From contig NZ_CP051682.1 of assembly GCF_012849215.1 (NCBI RefSeq), positions 868,001-932,000 of the forward strand: a stretch of DNA of 64,000 bases, given 5' to 3'. This document shows positions 1-8,570 of the stretch, piece after piece. The notes below the pieces were generated by a model that saw only the letters and a list, made by a program, of their open reading frames with translations, had not been told where the DNA came from and did not search any database. Numbering within the stretch: position 1 is the stretch's first letter; each line of letters begins with the position of its first letter. The translations under genes were made by a program, and so were the position numbers. Source of the DNA: Mucilaginibacter robiniae. GTDB lineage: Bacteria; Bacteroidota; Bacteroidia; Sphingobacteriales; Sphingobacteriaceae.

Positions 1-1857
1 CCCGATGCCAACCGCATATGATGGCGCTACGTAAGATGTATTGTAACGTACATTAACCCCCAATGTGGTATTCAGCACATTAAACAACAGCTTAGTTACA
101 TACAGATTGGCATAGTTATACACCTGCGGCGTACGTATGGTATTTTGGTAGTCAGATTTTTGATAAACCAGATAATCTTCAAAATGCAAATGTCGCCAGG
201 TAATAGATTTACCTACGCTAATTTTAAGCAGGTTAAGTGGTGAACTTAACTGCGCCGGAGCTGCATCATTACCGCCAGACGATAAAGCTGCAAAATACTG
301 ATAACCATTAATCAGGAAGTATTCAGCCTTTAAATCCAGTTGCAGTTTATTGTTGATATAGTTAAATGACAGGTTGTTGATTTTCTGGTTATTAATACCT
401 GTATTCAGATAAATGTAGTGGTTGGATATCCAGTTGCTGTATAACAGTGGCGCTTTATTGTTTTGCGCATAGGCACCCAAAATAATTTTACCGGCTTTAT
501 CACCACCAGCCAGGGTTAATTTGGCATCATACAGGTAATCACCAAAATTGTAACCTTCGGCTATTTGCTGCAAATCACCTTCCAGACTGATGCGGTCACT
601 AAAACGATAGCTTAGCGCAGCATGCAGTTTTATGTTTTGAATAGTAGCATTCTGCACCTTGCGCAGCTGGTTGGTCAGGTTTGTATAAGCCTGCAACGAA
701 TCATTAATAAACTGGCTGTAATGATAAATATCACTGGTTACGCCCAAATCCAGTTTTAGCTCGTTTTTAACAAAGCTGGTAGGTTTGCCGCGCAGATAAA
801 AGCTGTATGAGAAATCATTTTGCAGGTGCTTAAGCGATAACGAATCTCGCGAAAGCGTAGGACTGAAAAAGTAATCGGGGAAGACTTTGTAGGTATCCGA
901 CTCATTTTGCGAAAAGCTATAACTACGGGTATTGTAATAAAAAGTGTAAGCTACGCGCTGGGTAGGTAATATTTTAGCGGCGCCCTTCTGCTTAATAGTA
1001 TCAATGCGACCCAGGTAATAAAACTGCTTTATATACAAACCGCTATTACGCTGGTAATCTCTGGAACTATTGAGCCTTACAGTTGCATTCAGCGGATCGC
1101 TGATGGTGGTAGTGGGCGTAAAAATATTATCATTCACAACCGACCCGTTTTCGGGCGTTTTCATGTTGTTGAAAGTAATATTCGCTAGTAAATTATACCG
1201 CTTGTTTTTAGATTCGTACCAGCCAAAAAGCGCCGCATTAATATCGCTCACGTTTTGCCTTGTATAAAAGCCTTTTGAACCAATAGTATTAAAATCAGCA
1301 CCTATGTTTAAATTCGGTTTGATATTTTGCGTATGCGTACCCCTGAACACCTGTTCGGTTAAGCCTCCGGCTACGTAAGACAGGTTAGTATAAGCTACCT
1401 TAGATCGATAATAAGTTATATCCTGCGGGTTGAGCATGTACTGATCCAGAAAATGTTCGCCTACATCAAAGCCGATGCTTTTTTGCGGTTCAAACAATAA
1501 AGGCCGTGCAGCCAAGCCCAGATTACCCAACCCAATATAGGGGTGCTTGGGCTGATATAGCGGACTGTAATTTTCAAAATTATTAAGCCCGGTATCTAAC
1601 GGAAAAACCTGAGTACTATCGTTTAGTAAATGTTCATTAGTTACTTTAATAAACTTGGATGTATAAATAACCGAGTCTTTCTTGTTTTCTAACCGCTTGC
1701 GGGTAGAATCTATTAACTGATCGTCAGATAGCTTTTTAGGAGGAGTGCGCAGCGTATCCGTCGACATGTAAGGCCGGTTAGGTATTTGTGCCATAGCTGT
1801 ATGCGAAGCCAAAGCCAGTATCCAGGTGAATAATATATAACGCAGCTTACCAGCCAT
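1..1857 (-). CDS. Putative outer-membrane porin (3' end beyond window)
   Basis: The reading frame is open from an ATG at 1857 down to base 1 (619 codons), so the C-terminus lies outside the window. The protein starts with a signal peptide of about 24 residues ending in a TAMAQ-like cleavage site. It continues with a Thr/Asp/Lys-rich linker and then long alternating polar/aromatic strands typical of an outer-membrane beta-barrel. The arrangement (PLYQPKHPYIGLGNLG followed by a repeat-strand barrel) resembles the Bacteroidota putative porin family (Porin_10-like). The family assignment is inference. The gene is read away from the PNP gene's 3' end (44 bases between the two) and may share its transcript. 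Confidence that it is coding is high; the substrate is unknown. Confidence 0.75.
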   Translation of the reverse strand, partial: MAGKLRYILFTWILALASHTAMAQIPNRPYMSTDTLRTPPKKLSDDQLIDSTRKRLENKKDSVIYTSKFIKVTNEHLLNDSTQVFPLDTGLNNFENYSPLYQPKHPYIGLGNLGLAARPLLFEPQKSIGFDVGEHFLDQYMLNPQDITYYRSKVAYTNLSYVAGGLTEQVFRGTHTQNIKPNLNIGADFNTIGSKGFYTRQNVSDINAALFGWYESKNKRYNLLANITFNNMKTPENGSVVNDNIFTPTTTISDPLNATVRLNSSRDYQRNSGLYIKQFYYLGRIDTIKQKGAAKILPTQRVAYTFYYNTRSYSFSQNESDTYKVFPDYFFSPTLSRDSLSLKHLQNDFSYSFYLRGKPTSFVKNELKLDLGVTSDIYHYSQFINDSLQAYTNLTNQLRKVQNATIQNIKLHAALSYRFSDRISLEGDLQQIAEGYNFGDYLYDAKLTLAGGDKAGKIILGAYAQNNKAPLLYSNWISNHYIYLNTGINNQKINNLSFNYINNKLQLDLKAEYFLINGYQYFAALSSGGNDAAPAQLSSPLNLLKISVGKSITWRHLHFEDYLVYQKSDYQNTIRTPQVYNYANLYVTKLLFNVLNTTLGVNVRYNTSYVAPSYAVGIG

Positions 1858-1900
1858 TCCTGTTGTATAAATCAGCTTCTGTTCTAAAAAGCGGGGGTAC

Positions 1901-2716
1901 TTATAATTGTGCAATCAGTTCTTTTAAAATCAGCGTCATGTTTGGTTCGGCCTGCCGGGCCACTTCCAATATTTCTTCAACCGATACCGGCTTCAGCGTT
2001 TCCGGGAACCCTTCATCAGTTAACACGGATATGGCAAATACCGGCAACCCCATGTGGTTGGCCACAATTACTTCCGGCGCCGTACTCATGCCCACAGCAT
2101 CGCCGCCAATAATGCGCAAATACTTGTATTCGGCGCGGGTTTCCAGGTTAGGGCCGCTTACAGCCACATAAACTCCTTTATGGCAGGTAATATTGTGTTC
2201 TGATGCAATATCTAACGCTTTTGAAATCAAATTTAGGCGATAAGGCTCGCTCATATCCGGAAAACGAGGTCCCAGTTCATCATAGTTGGTGCCCACCAGC
2301 GGGTTGCTGGGTTGCAAATTGATATGATCTTCAATAATCATTAAATCGCCTTTCTGGAAAGAAGGGTTTAGCGCACCGCTGGCATTTGATACCAGCAATG
2401 TTTGAATACCGAGCATTTTCATTACCCGTACCGGAAAAGTAATTTGCTGCATATCATACCCTTCGTAGTAATGCAAACGACCTTGCATGGCTACTACCCT
2501 TTTACCGGCCAGTTGCCCAAAAATCAACTTACCGGAATGAAACTCCAATGTTGAAATCGGGAAGCCCGGAATGTTGGCATATAGTAATTGCTTTTCTACC
2601 TCAATTTCACGTACTAATCCGCCCAATCCGGTACCTAAAATGATACCTACTTCGGGTTCAAAATCACCAATGCGGCTTTTAATGTAAGCCGTGGTGCGTT
2701 GTATATTTTCTAACAT
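1901..2716 (-). CDS. punA: Purine-nucleoside phosphorylase (trimeric type)
   Basis: This 271-residue protein has the length of the trimeric class I purine nucleoside phosphorylases, which cleave inosine and guanosine with phosphate to the base and ribose-1-phosphate. Visible family signatures are the phosphate-binding GTGLGG loop near residue 28, HYYEGY, SNASGALNPSFQKGD, DHINLQ and, near residue 200, VGMSTAPEVIVANHMG, which lines the base pocket. The ATG at 2716 lies inside the end of lpxK (38-base overlap), so the two genes are translationally linked. The cytoplasmic salvage role follows from the family. Whether deoD or punA is the better symbol is a naming question. Confidence 0.9.
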   Translation of the reverse strand: MLENIQRTTAYIKSRIGDFEPEVGIILGTGLGGLVREIEVEKQLLYANIPGFPISTLEFHSGKLIFGQLAGKRVVAMQGRLHYYEGYDMQQITFPVRVMKMLGIQTLLVSNASGALNPSFQKGDLMIIEDHINLQPSNPLVGTNYDELGPRFPDMSEPYRLNLISKALDIASEHNITCHKGVYVAVSGPNLETRAEYKYLRIIGGDAVGMSTAPEVIVANHMGLPVFAISVLTDEGFPETLKPVSVEEILEVARQAEPNMTLILKELIAQL

Positions 2717-3746
2717 AGTTAACTATCGTTTGCTTAAACGGCTCTTCGCCGTTGTTTAAAAATTGTATGCCTATAGGCAGCACCAAAACTGGTAACTGAC
2801 TCATAGCTGCTGCTAAGTCCGGTTCGCGCAACCGCTGGGCATCCTTTTCGGTAGTAATAATTACCTTGCGAGATGCTGTGCACCGGTTAAAACCATCGGC
2901 AAGTTTAGCAATATTTTTTAAGCTAAACGGATGATGGTCGGGATAATTGTGATGCGTAATGTGCGAGCTAAACCCTTGAAGATACTGTAACATAGGCTTT
3001 GGGTTGGCTATACCTGTTAACAGGAAGATATACGTATTTTCATCCAAAACGGTTAGTACCGGTTGCCCATTTATATTAGCCAAAGGCAAATAGCTGATGG
3101 TAGTGAAATAAACCTGCTGGTTCGGGTATGGACTGATGCGCTTTATAGCGGCTTTTTGCTGCGTTTCGGTAAGCTGTGCCGGGCATTTGCTAACCACCAG
3201 CACATCGGCCCGACGCCGTCCGCTAAAAGGTTCGCGCAGGTTACCGGCCGGCAAAAGCAAGTGAGGCTCTTGCAAGCGGTTATAATCAAACAGCAAAATA
3301 CTAAAACCCGGTTTTACGGCACGATGCTGGTAGGCATCATCCAGAATAACTGCCTCGAAACCGCTGGCTTGCAGATTTTCAATCCCGATTACCCGCTTTT
3401 CGCAAACGGCAACGGTAATCTCCGGAAACTTCTGTTTAAACTGAGCAGGCTCATCACCCACTTGGGCGGCTGTAGTAAATGGGGTAGCTACCAAATAGCC
3501 CTTAGTTTTACGGCCATAACCCCGGCTTAGTGTGGCTAGGTGAAGTTCATTTTTCAACAGCCTAATCGAATATTCGGTCATGGGACTTTTACCCGCGCCG
3601 CCTACATCCAGATTGCCTACCGAGATGACTGGCAGATCAAATTGCCGGCTTTTATAAATACCCGCGTCATAACACCAATTGCGGATGAGCACCACTAAGC
3701 CATACAGCAACGAAAAAGGAAAAAGCAGCCAGCGCAGGTATTTCAT
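2679..3746 (-). CDS. lpxK: Tetraacyldisaccharide 4'-kinase LpxK
   Basis: LpxK phosphorylates the 4' position of the lipid A disaccharide at the inner membrane. The chosen start (ATG at 3746) gives a protein beginning MKYLRWLLFPF with one N-terminal membrane segment at about residues 5-22. The P-loop GNLDVGGAGKSP follows at residues 44-55, then SRGYGR, the DDAYQHR motif typical of LpxK, and LLTGIANP. An upstream in-frame start at 3800 would add 18 residues before the membrane anchor and is less likely. The 3' end overlaps the PNP start by 38 bases. Total length of about 355 residues fits the family. Confidence 0.92.
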   Translation of the reverse strand: MKYLRWLLFPFSLLYGLVVLIRNWCYDAGIYKSRQFDLPVISVGNLDVGGAGKSPMTEYSIRLLKNELHLATLSRGYGRKTKGYLVATPFTTAAQVGDEPAQFKQKFPEITVAVCEKRVIGIENLQASGFEAVILDDAYQHRAVKPGFSILLFDYNRLQEPHLLLPAGNLREPFSGRRRADVLVVSKCPAQLTETQQKAAIKRISPYPNQQVYFTTISYLPLANINGQPVLTVLDENTYIFLLTGIANPKPMLQYLQGFSSHITHHNYPDHHPFSLKNIAKLADGFNRCTASRKVIITTEKDAQRLREPDLAAAMSQLPVLVLPIGIQFLNNGEEPFKQTIVNYVRKYTTHHGLH

Positions 3747-3818
3747 GTAACATCCAAAGATAAGAAACCGCGTGCTGAAAACTTTGCAAAATGCAAGCAA
3801 AACCTTTTGGCTGATAGT

Positions 3819-3826
3819 TATATTTG
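3819..3826 (+). promoter_or_regulatory. Bacteroidota -7 box TATATTTG
   Basis: TATATTTG matches the TAnnTTTG consensus and lies 14 bases before the ATG at 3840, implying a very short leader. No clear -33 TTTG is seen at the usual spacing. Confidence 0.4.
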
Positions 3827-3839
3827 TTAATCAACACCT

Positions 3840-4490
3840 ATGAAACCTTTGCAAACCATACAATTATCTTTCAAATGCCCCAAAGCTTTTGATAAATTGA
3901 TACCTTGTCAGGATGGCTGGTATTGTGAGGGCTGTCAGAAATTGGTACAGGATTTCAGAGGCACTTCAGAGTCTGAGCTACGGCAAATTGTTGCTCAAAG
4001 TCCGCAAAGAATATGCGGTTTATTTGAAACCGACTGTATTACAATAAAGCCGCACCAGCACAGGTGGCAAAAATGGTTATCTGCCAGCATTATGGCTTTA
4101 GGATTAACCGGATTACCTCAAACGATTTTTGCACAACGTCCTTTTCATAAAGACAGTGTTTTAATACGTAAGGAACCTATAGCCAATCAGCAACTCGTAT
4201 TTGGTATGGTTGATGAAGTTGCTCCGGAGTATCCTGGTGGAATAGAAAAGTTTCGGGCATATGTAAAAAGCAACCTCACGTTAGACGCTGATTATACCGG
4301 TAAACGTGTTATAGTTACTTTTTTAGTAAAAGCGGATGGTTCGGTAGCTGATGTCAAAATACTCAGAAGCCAAGTAAGTGATAACATCAATCAACAATTG
4401 ATAAGAATATTCAGGGCTTCCCCAAAATGGAAGCCGGGTAGAATAGGCAATCGGTCCGAAGTTCAAAACACGGTACCTATCATTTTTTAA
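3840..4490 (+). CDS. Cys-motif N-terminal domain, membrane segment, TonB C-terminal domain
   Basis: This 216-residue protein has three parts. Residues 10-62 hold a Cys motif (C13, C29, C32, C59 plus C23) in the pattern GWYCEGCQKLVQDF...ICGLF, probably a metal-binding or disulfide domain. Residues 77-97 form one membrane segment. Residues 125-216 resemble the TonB C-terminal domain (VTFLVKADGSVADVKIL, then WKPG and a VPIIF end). TonB-like proteins link the inner membrane to outer-membrane receptors, but the N-terminal Cys module is not that of classical TonB. The N-terminal half is clearly paralogous to the gene at 15916. No exbB/exbD neighbours are present, so its partner is unknown. Confidence 0.75.
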   Translation: MKPLQTIQLSFKCPKAFDKLIPCQDGWYCEGCQKLVQDFRGTSESELRQIVAQSPQRICGLFETDCITIKPHQHRWQKWLSASIMALGLTGLPQTIFAQRPFHKDSVLIRKEPIANQQLVFGMVDEVAPEYPGGIEKFRAYVKSNLTLDADYTGKRVIVTFLVKADGSVADVKILRSQVSDNINQQLIRIFRASPKWKPGRIGNRSEVQNTVPIIF

Positions 4491-4617
4491 TAAACGCTAG
4501 TAGCTGTAAAGTACGTCTCCATCAATCAAAGTATTACAATCATCAAAGCTTCTCTATTCATAATAATTCTAAATTAGTTCAACTACTATTTGTAAGTTTA
4601 TTCAATTACCTATTTGG

Positions 4618-4625
4618 TAACTTTG
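4618..4625 (+). promoter_or_regulatory. Possible -7 box TAACTTTG
   Basis: TAACTTTG fits TAnnTTTG and sits about 58 bases before the ccsA start. A TTTG at 4589-4592 is 25 bases upstream, a little farther than the usual 19-21. Confidence 0.35.
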
Positions 4626-4682
4626 AAGGCTAATTTAAGTACATCAACATCAGGAGATTTAGCCTGTAATTATATTGATTGA

Positions 4683-7142
4683 ATGACTACACAATTTAAA
4701 GGTGAACACCTGGCTTGGGGAAATATAGGACAATTCTTAGTCGTACTGTCATTTGGCATGGCGATCCTATCCTGCATCAGTTACTTTTTTGCCACTCAGG
4801 ATAAAGCTCCAAAAGAGAATACATCCTGGTTACGGTTGGGCCGCATAGCTTACATCACCAATTTCTTAGCCATATTGGGTGTAGGTATTTGTTTATTCTG
4901 CATTCTTTACAATCATTATTTTGAGTTTCATTATGCTTGGTCGTACACTTCCAGGGCTTTACCAGTTTACTTTTTAGTTTCCGGATTCTGGAACGGCCAG
5001 GAAGGTGGTTTTCTGCTTTGGATGTTTTGGCAAGCCGTTATCGGCCTGATTCTCATTAAAAAAGCCGGAACTTGGGAAAAACCCGTCATGACGGTTGTCG
5101 CCTTTTCGCAAGTGATTCTCACTTCCATGATTTTGGGTGTAGAGATTTTCGGCGCTCGCGTAGGTAGTTCACCGTTCCTGCTTTTAAGAAATGCTATAGC
5201 AGGCCCTATTTTTTCTAATCCTGATTATTTATCGTTCATTAAAGATGGCAAAGGCATGAACCCCTCTTTGCAAAACTACTGGATGATTATACACCCACCG
5301 GTAGTGTTTCTAGGGTTTGCCTCGGTGGTCGTTCCCTTTGCCTACGCCATAGCCGGCCTTTGGCAAAGACGCTATCATGACTGGATACAGCCCGCTATTT
5401 CTTATGCACTGTTTGGTGCCATGCTTTTAGGCACTGGGGTAATGATGGGCGCAGCCTGGGCCTACGAAGCCTTAAACTTCGGTGGCTTTTGGGCCTGGGA
5501 CCCGGTAGAAAACGCTTCTGTATTCCCATGGCTTACCTTAGTTGCAGCCCTGCATGTGCTTATTGTTTTCAAAAACACCAAGCATTCTTTTTTCACTGCT
5601 ATTTTCCTGGTTCTGATTAGCTTTATTCTGGTTTGGTATTCTTCCTTTTTAGCCAGAAGCGGCATTCTGGGTGAAACTTCCGTACACGCCTTTACCGATT
5701 TAGGCATGTTCTGGCATCTGGTACTCGCTATTGTTGCATTCGTATTAATTTCTGCTTACTTTCTGATTACACGCTGGAAAGAACTTCCCTTTTCGCAAAA
5801 AGATGAGGAAACCTATTCAAGAGAGTTTTGGATTTTTGTAGGTTCCGCTTTTTTGGGGTTGTCTTGCTTCCACCTAATTCTGGTTACTTCTATACCGGTA
5901 TGGAACGCCATGTTCGGCACCAAATTGGCACCGCCGTTAGATCCGGTAAAACATTACAACATTATACAGGCAGCCTTTGCTGTTGTCATTACCCTTTTAA
6001 GTGGCTTAACACAGTTTTTAAAATACAAGAAAACCGATGTAGGCCGGTTCTTTATCACCAATGGTGTTTTCATGACGCTTGCTATTGTATTAACTGCTTT
6101 GGTTATTTATGCAACCGGCTTGTACAAGCTGCATTTTGTTTTTTGCCTGGTTATGGTCTGCTCTATATATTCCATTATTGCGAATGCCAATATTTTGTCT
6201 GAATCAATAAAAGGTAAATTCAAACTGGCAGGTTCAGCTATTGCTCACCTGGGTTTTGGCTTATTGCTGGTTGGAGCTTTAATTGCAGCAGGAACGCATA
6301 AAGTAGTATCAGAAAACACAACTGGCGAGCAATTCAGTGCTGATTTTGCCAAAGAACAAAATCCGCGTGAAAATTTACTGTTGTATAAAAATCAGCCTGT
6401 AAAAATGGGTAACTATACCGTTACCTTTCTAGGGGATACCACAGAAGGGCTCAACCACTATTTTAATGTCAATTATAAATTGATTGACGATAGAGGAAAG
6501 ATTAATGAAGATTTCACGCTGCGGCCCAACGTTCAGGGCGAAGGCAGCACCAGTGGGCTTTCTTCATCGCCAGATACCAAGCATTACTTATTGCATGACT
6601 TGTACACCCACATCACTATGTCGAACCTGGTCAATACTGAGCCTCAAACACAAGATGCAGATCATGGCAGTGGGGAAAACAGCAAAAAATATGATCCGCC
6701 TGCCACCTATAACGTTTCTGCAGGAGACACTATCCATTACCGCGAAGGTTATGTTATTTTTAAAGGATTGAATAAGAATGCCCGGGTACAAAACATACCG
6801 TTAGATAAAAACGACATTGCCGTTGGTGCCCAGTTAAACATTTATACACATGGCAAAGCTTACAATGCAGAACCCGTGTATTTAATTAAAAATAACAGTG
6901 TCTTCGATTTTCCAAAGATTATAGATGCTGCCGGACTGAAATTGCGACTATCCAAAATCATTCCTGAAAAAGGACAGGTAGAGATCACAGTTTATCAACA
7001 AAAAGAAAGTGATAAAAAGTTTATAGTCATGAAAGCGATTGAGTTTCCATACATTATCTTTTTATGGACAGGTACCATCATCATGATACTCGGCTTTTTG
7101 ATATCACTTTTCAGACGGAACCAGGAGTGGAAAACGGCTTAG
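4683..7142 (+). CDS. ccsA: Cytochrome c biogenesis protein CcsA/CcmF-type
   Basis: This 819-residue polytopic membrane protein belongs to the heme-handling CcmF/CcsA superfamily, which delivers heme to apocytochrome c on the periplasmic side. The diagnostic tryptophan-rich WAWDPVEN motif is at residues 270-277. Conserved histidines are present, such as those in WMIIHPPVVFLG and FWHL. About a dozen hydrophobic segments cover residues 15-545. A large periplasmic domain follows (about 550-785), then a last membrane segment near the C-terminus. The length matches Bacteroidota CcmF-like proteins rather than short CcsA (about 300 residues). The usual ccmE/ccmC partners are not in this stretch, so the operon is split or continues elsewhere. 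Confidence 0.88.
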   Translation: MTTQFKGEHLAWGNIGQFLVVLSFGMAILSCISYFFATQDKAPKENTSWLRLGRIAYITNFLAILGVGICLFCILYNHYFEFHYAWSYTSRALPVYFLVSGFWNGQEGGFLLWMFWQAVIGLILIKKAGTWEKPVMTVVAFSQVILTSMILGVEIFGARVGSSPFLLLRNAIAGPIFSNPDYLSFIKDGKGMNPSLQNYWMIIHPPVVFLGFASVVVPFAYAIAGLWQRRYHDWIQPAISYALFGAMLLGTGVMMGAAWAYEALNFGGFWAWDPVENASVFPWLTLVAALHVLIVFKNTKHSFFTAIFLVLISFILVWYSSFLARSGILGETSVHAFTDLGMFWHLVLAIVAFVLISAYFLITRWKELPFSQKDEETYSREFWIFVGSAFLGLSCFHLILVTSIPVWNAMFGTKLAPPLDPVKHYNIIQAAFAVVITLLSGLTQFLKYKKTDVGRFFITNGVFMTLAIVLTALVIYATGLYKLHFVFCLVMVCSIYSIIANANILSESIKGKFKLAGSAIAHLGFGLLLVGALIAAGTHKVVSENTTGEQFSADFAKEQNPRENLLLYKNQPVKMGNYTVTFLGDTTEGLNHYFNVNYKLIDDRGKINEDFTLRPNVQGEGSTSGLSSSPDTKHYLLHDLYTHITMSNLVNTEPQTQDADHGSGENSKKYDPPATYNVSAGDTIHYREGYVIFKGLNKNARVQNIPLDKNDIAVGAQLNIYTHGKAYNAEPVYLIKNNSVFDFPKIIDAAGLKLRLSKIIPEKGQVEITVYQQKESDKKFIVMKAIEFPYIIFLWTGTIIMILGFLISLFRRNQEWKTA

Positions 7143-7158
7143 CCTAGGGCCTTATCGC

Positions 7159-7701
7159 CTAAAATACCAGCTTACCTGGCCGGATGGCTTGCTTGCGGGC
7201 TGTATCACCTACCTCGAAGTAAAAGAAATCGCTGATGTTGGTGGGCATATTGTCGTTGTTCAGGGTATCAACAGGGTTACGCTCCTCCATTTTTTTGATG
7301 CCATATTTGGCATACTGCGTACCTTTATGGTAAACGGTTACCTCTACATTATTTTCATAAGCACCGGGGCGGTCAAAGTCAATGGTGTTAAGTTTGCCAT
7401 TATCCTTAACGTAGCCATCGTGCAGCTTGGCTGCGCCTAATTGTTGCTTTACCTCTTCAATATTAGCCAGGCCTACAGCATCACCATATAAAATGATGGC
7501 ACAAGGCTGGCGGTAAGCGTTATAGTAGATAAGCACATTGGCCGTAACATTGCCGGTATTGGTACGAAAAGTAACCTCTTGCTTATCATGGTATATTTCA
7601 TAAAGCCGATCCACATCTAAGCGGGCAAGGTTTGCTTTTTTCTGTGCCAAAGCCCCATAACCCAGCAATAAAATCCACACTAAGCAACCCACTTTTTTCA
7701 T
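7159..7701 (-). CDS. Secreted protein of unknown function, tandem paralogue A
   Basis: I do not recognise the family. With the ATG at 7701 the protein starts MKKVGCLVWILLLGYGALAQ, a clean signal peptide, leaving about 160 mature residues. It shares an ordered set of motifs with the next gene upstream on the same strand: DVDRLYEIYHDKQEV, VLIYYNAYRQP, YGDA, VYHKGTQYAKYGIKK, and a FYFEVGD...KLVF end. Both genes are convergent with ccsA. A periplasmic or outer-surface location is inferred from the signal peptide. The earlier start at 7728 would put nine residues before the signal sequence and is unlikely. Confidence 0.65.
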   Translation of the reverse strand: MKKVGCLVWILLLGYGALAQKKANLARLDVDRLYEIYHDKQEVTFRTNTGNVTANVLIYYNAYRQPCAIILYGDAVGLANIEEVKQQLGAAKLHDGYVKDNGKLNTIDFDRPGAYENNVEVTVYHKGTQYAKYGIKKMEERNPVDTLNNDNMPTNISDFFYFEVGDTARKQAIRPGKLVF

Positions 7702-7755
7702 GAACTTAACCCAGATAATCTGTACCATACTTACAAATAATAAAACTGTGAATGC

Positions 7756-8502
7756 TTAGAATACAAACTTTTTAGCTCCCCCAGCAACAGGCCGGCGGCT
7801 TTCATCAACTACCTCAAAGTAAAAGGAATCGCCCACGTATTGGGGAACGCTTTCGTGTACCGAAGGATTGTAGATAATCTTCTTGGTGCCATACTTGGCA
7901 AACTGACTGCCTTTTTGGTATAAAACTACTTCAAACTTATTTTCAAACGTGCCACCTGGATTGAAAGCAACTGAAAAACGCCCCGGAATTTGATGGTAAC
8001 CCACTTTCAGCTTCTCAGTTATCAACTCATGCACCAGTTTATCAAGCGCGTGTGTGGAGTCGGCATCGGCTTCGCCATAAGCAATCACCGAATAAGGCTT
8101 TTTATCAGCATTGTACAAAATTTGTACATGCGCTTTTACCGCTCTACCATCTAGCGGAATCATGACCACGTCGGTATCACGGTACAACACCCACAAACGA
8201 TCCACATCCGAACCAGGTTCGGGTTTGCGCATTGGTTCAACCATTTTGGGTGTAACCACACTATCGGTAATAGTGCCAGGGTCTTCTTTTTGCTGTGCCA
8301 GTGCACCATAGGCCATCAATATGCAAAACAAAACACCAGCGGCTTTTTTAAGGCCGGATGACAGGTACACACTTAACACTGTACAATTATAAGAAATATT
8401 GTGATGTTCTGTATAGCTGTGTGCCATACCTGATACTGCTCCTATCTGTTTGGCAGTAATTATATTGTTTACCGTTCTCGCACACATTTTTTTCAATGTC
8501 AT
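7756..8502 (-). CDS. Secreted protein of unknown function, tandem paralogue B
   Basis: This is the paralogue of the gene at 7159-7701; the two match in DVDRLWVLYRDTDVV, VQILYNADKKPYSVIAYGEA, VLYQKGSQFAKYGTKK and FYFEVVDE...KFVF. The hydrophobic signal segment LKKAAGVLFCILMAYGALAQ begins only at about residue 51 of the longest frame, so the real start is probably downstream of 8502. Candidates are the ATG at 8427 and the GTG at 8370, which lies six codons before the signal segment. No known function. The pair probably arose by tandem duplication. Confidence 0.6.
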   Translation of the reverse strand: MTLKKMCARTVNNIITAKQIGAVSGMAHSYTEHHNISYNCTVLSVYLSSGLKKAAGVLFCILMAYGALAQQKEDPGTITDSVVTPKMVEPMRKPEPGSDVDRLWVLYRDTDVVMIPLDGRAVKAHVQILYNADKKPYSVIAYGEADADSTHALDKLVHELITEKLKVGYHQIPGRFSVAFNPGGTFENKFEVVLYQKGSQFAKYGTKKIIYNPSVHESVPQYVGDSFYFEVVDESRRPVAGGAKKFVF

Positions 8503-8570
8503 TAACTGCTATCCTCTAAAAATCTTCTATTTTCACGCCTTTTATTCTTTTGACGCGTACTAACTTTTAT

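Noticed and set aside
3063-3530. 155-codon open frame on the plus strand
   Set aside because: It is antisense to lpxK, whose motifs are unmistakable; the plus-strand translation has no family-like features.
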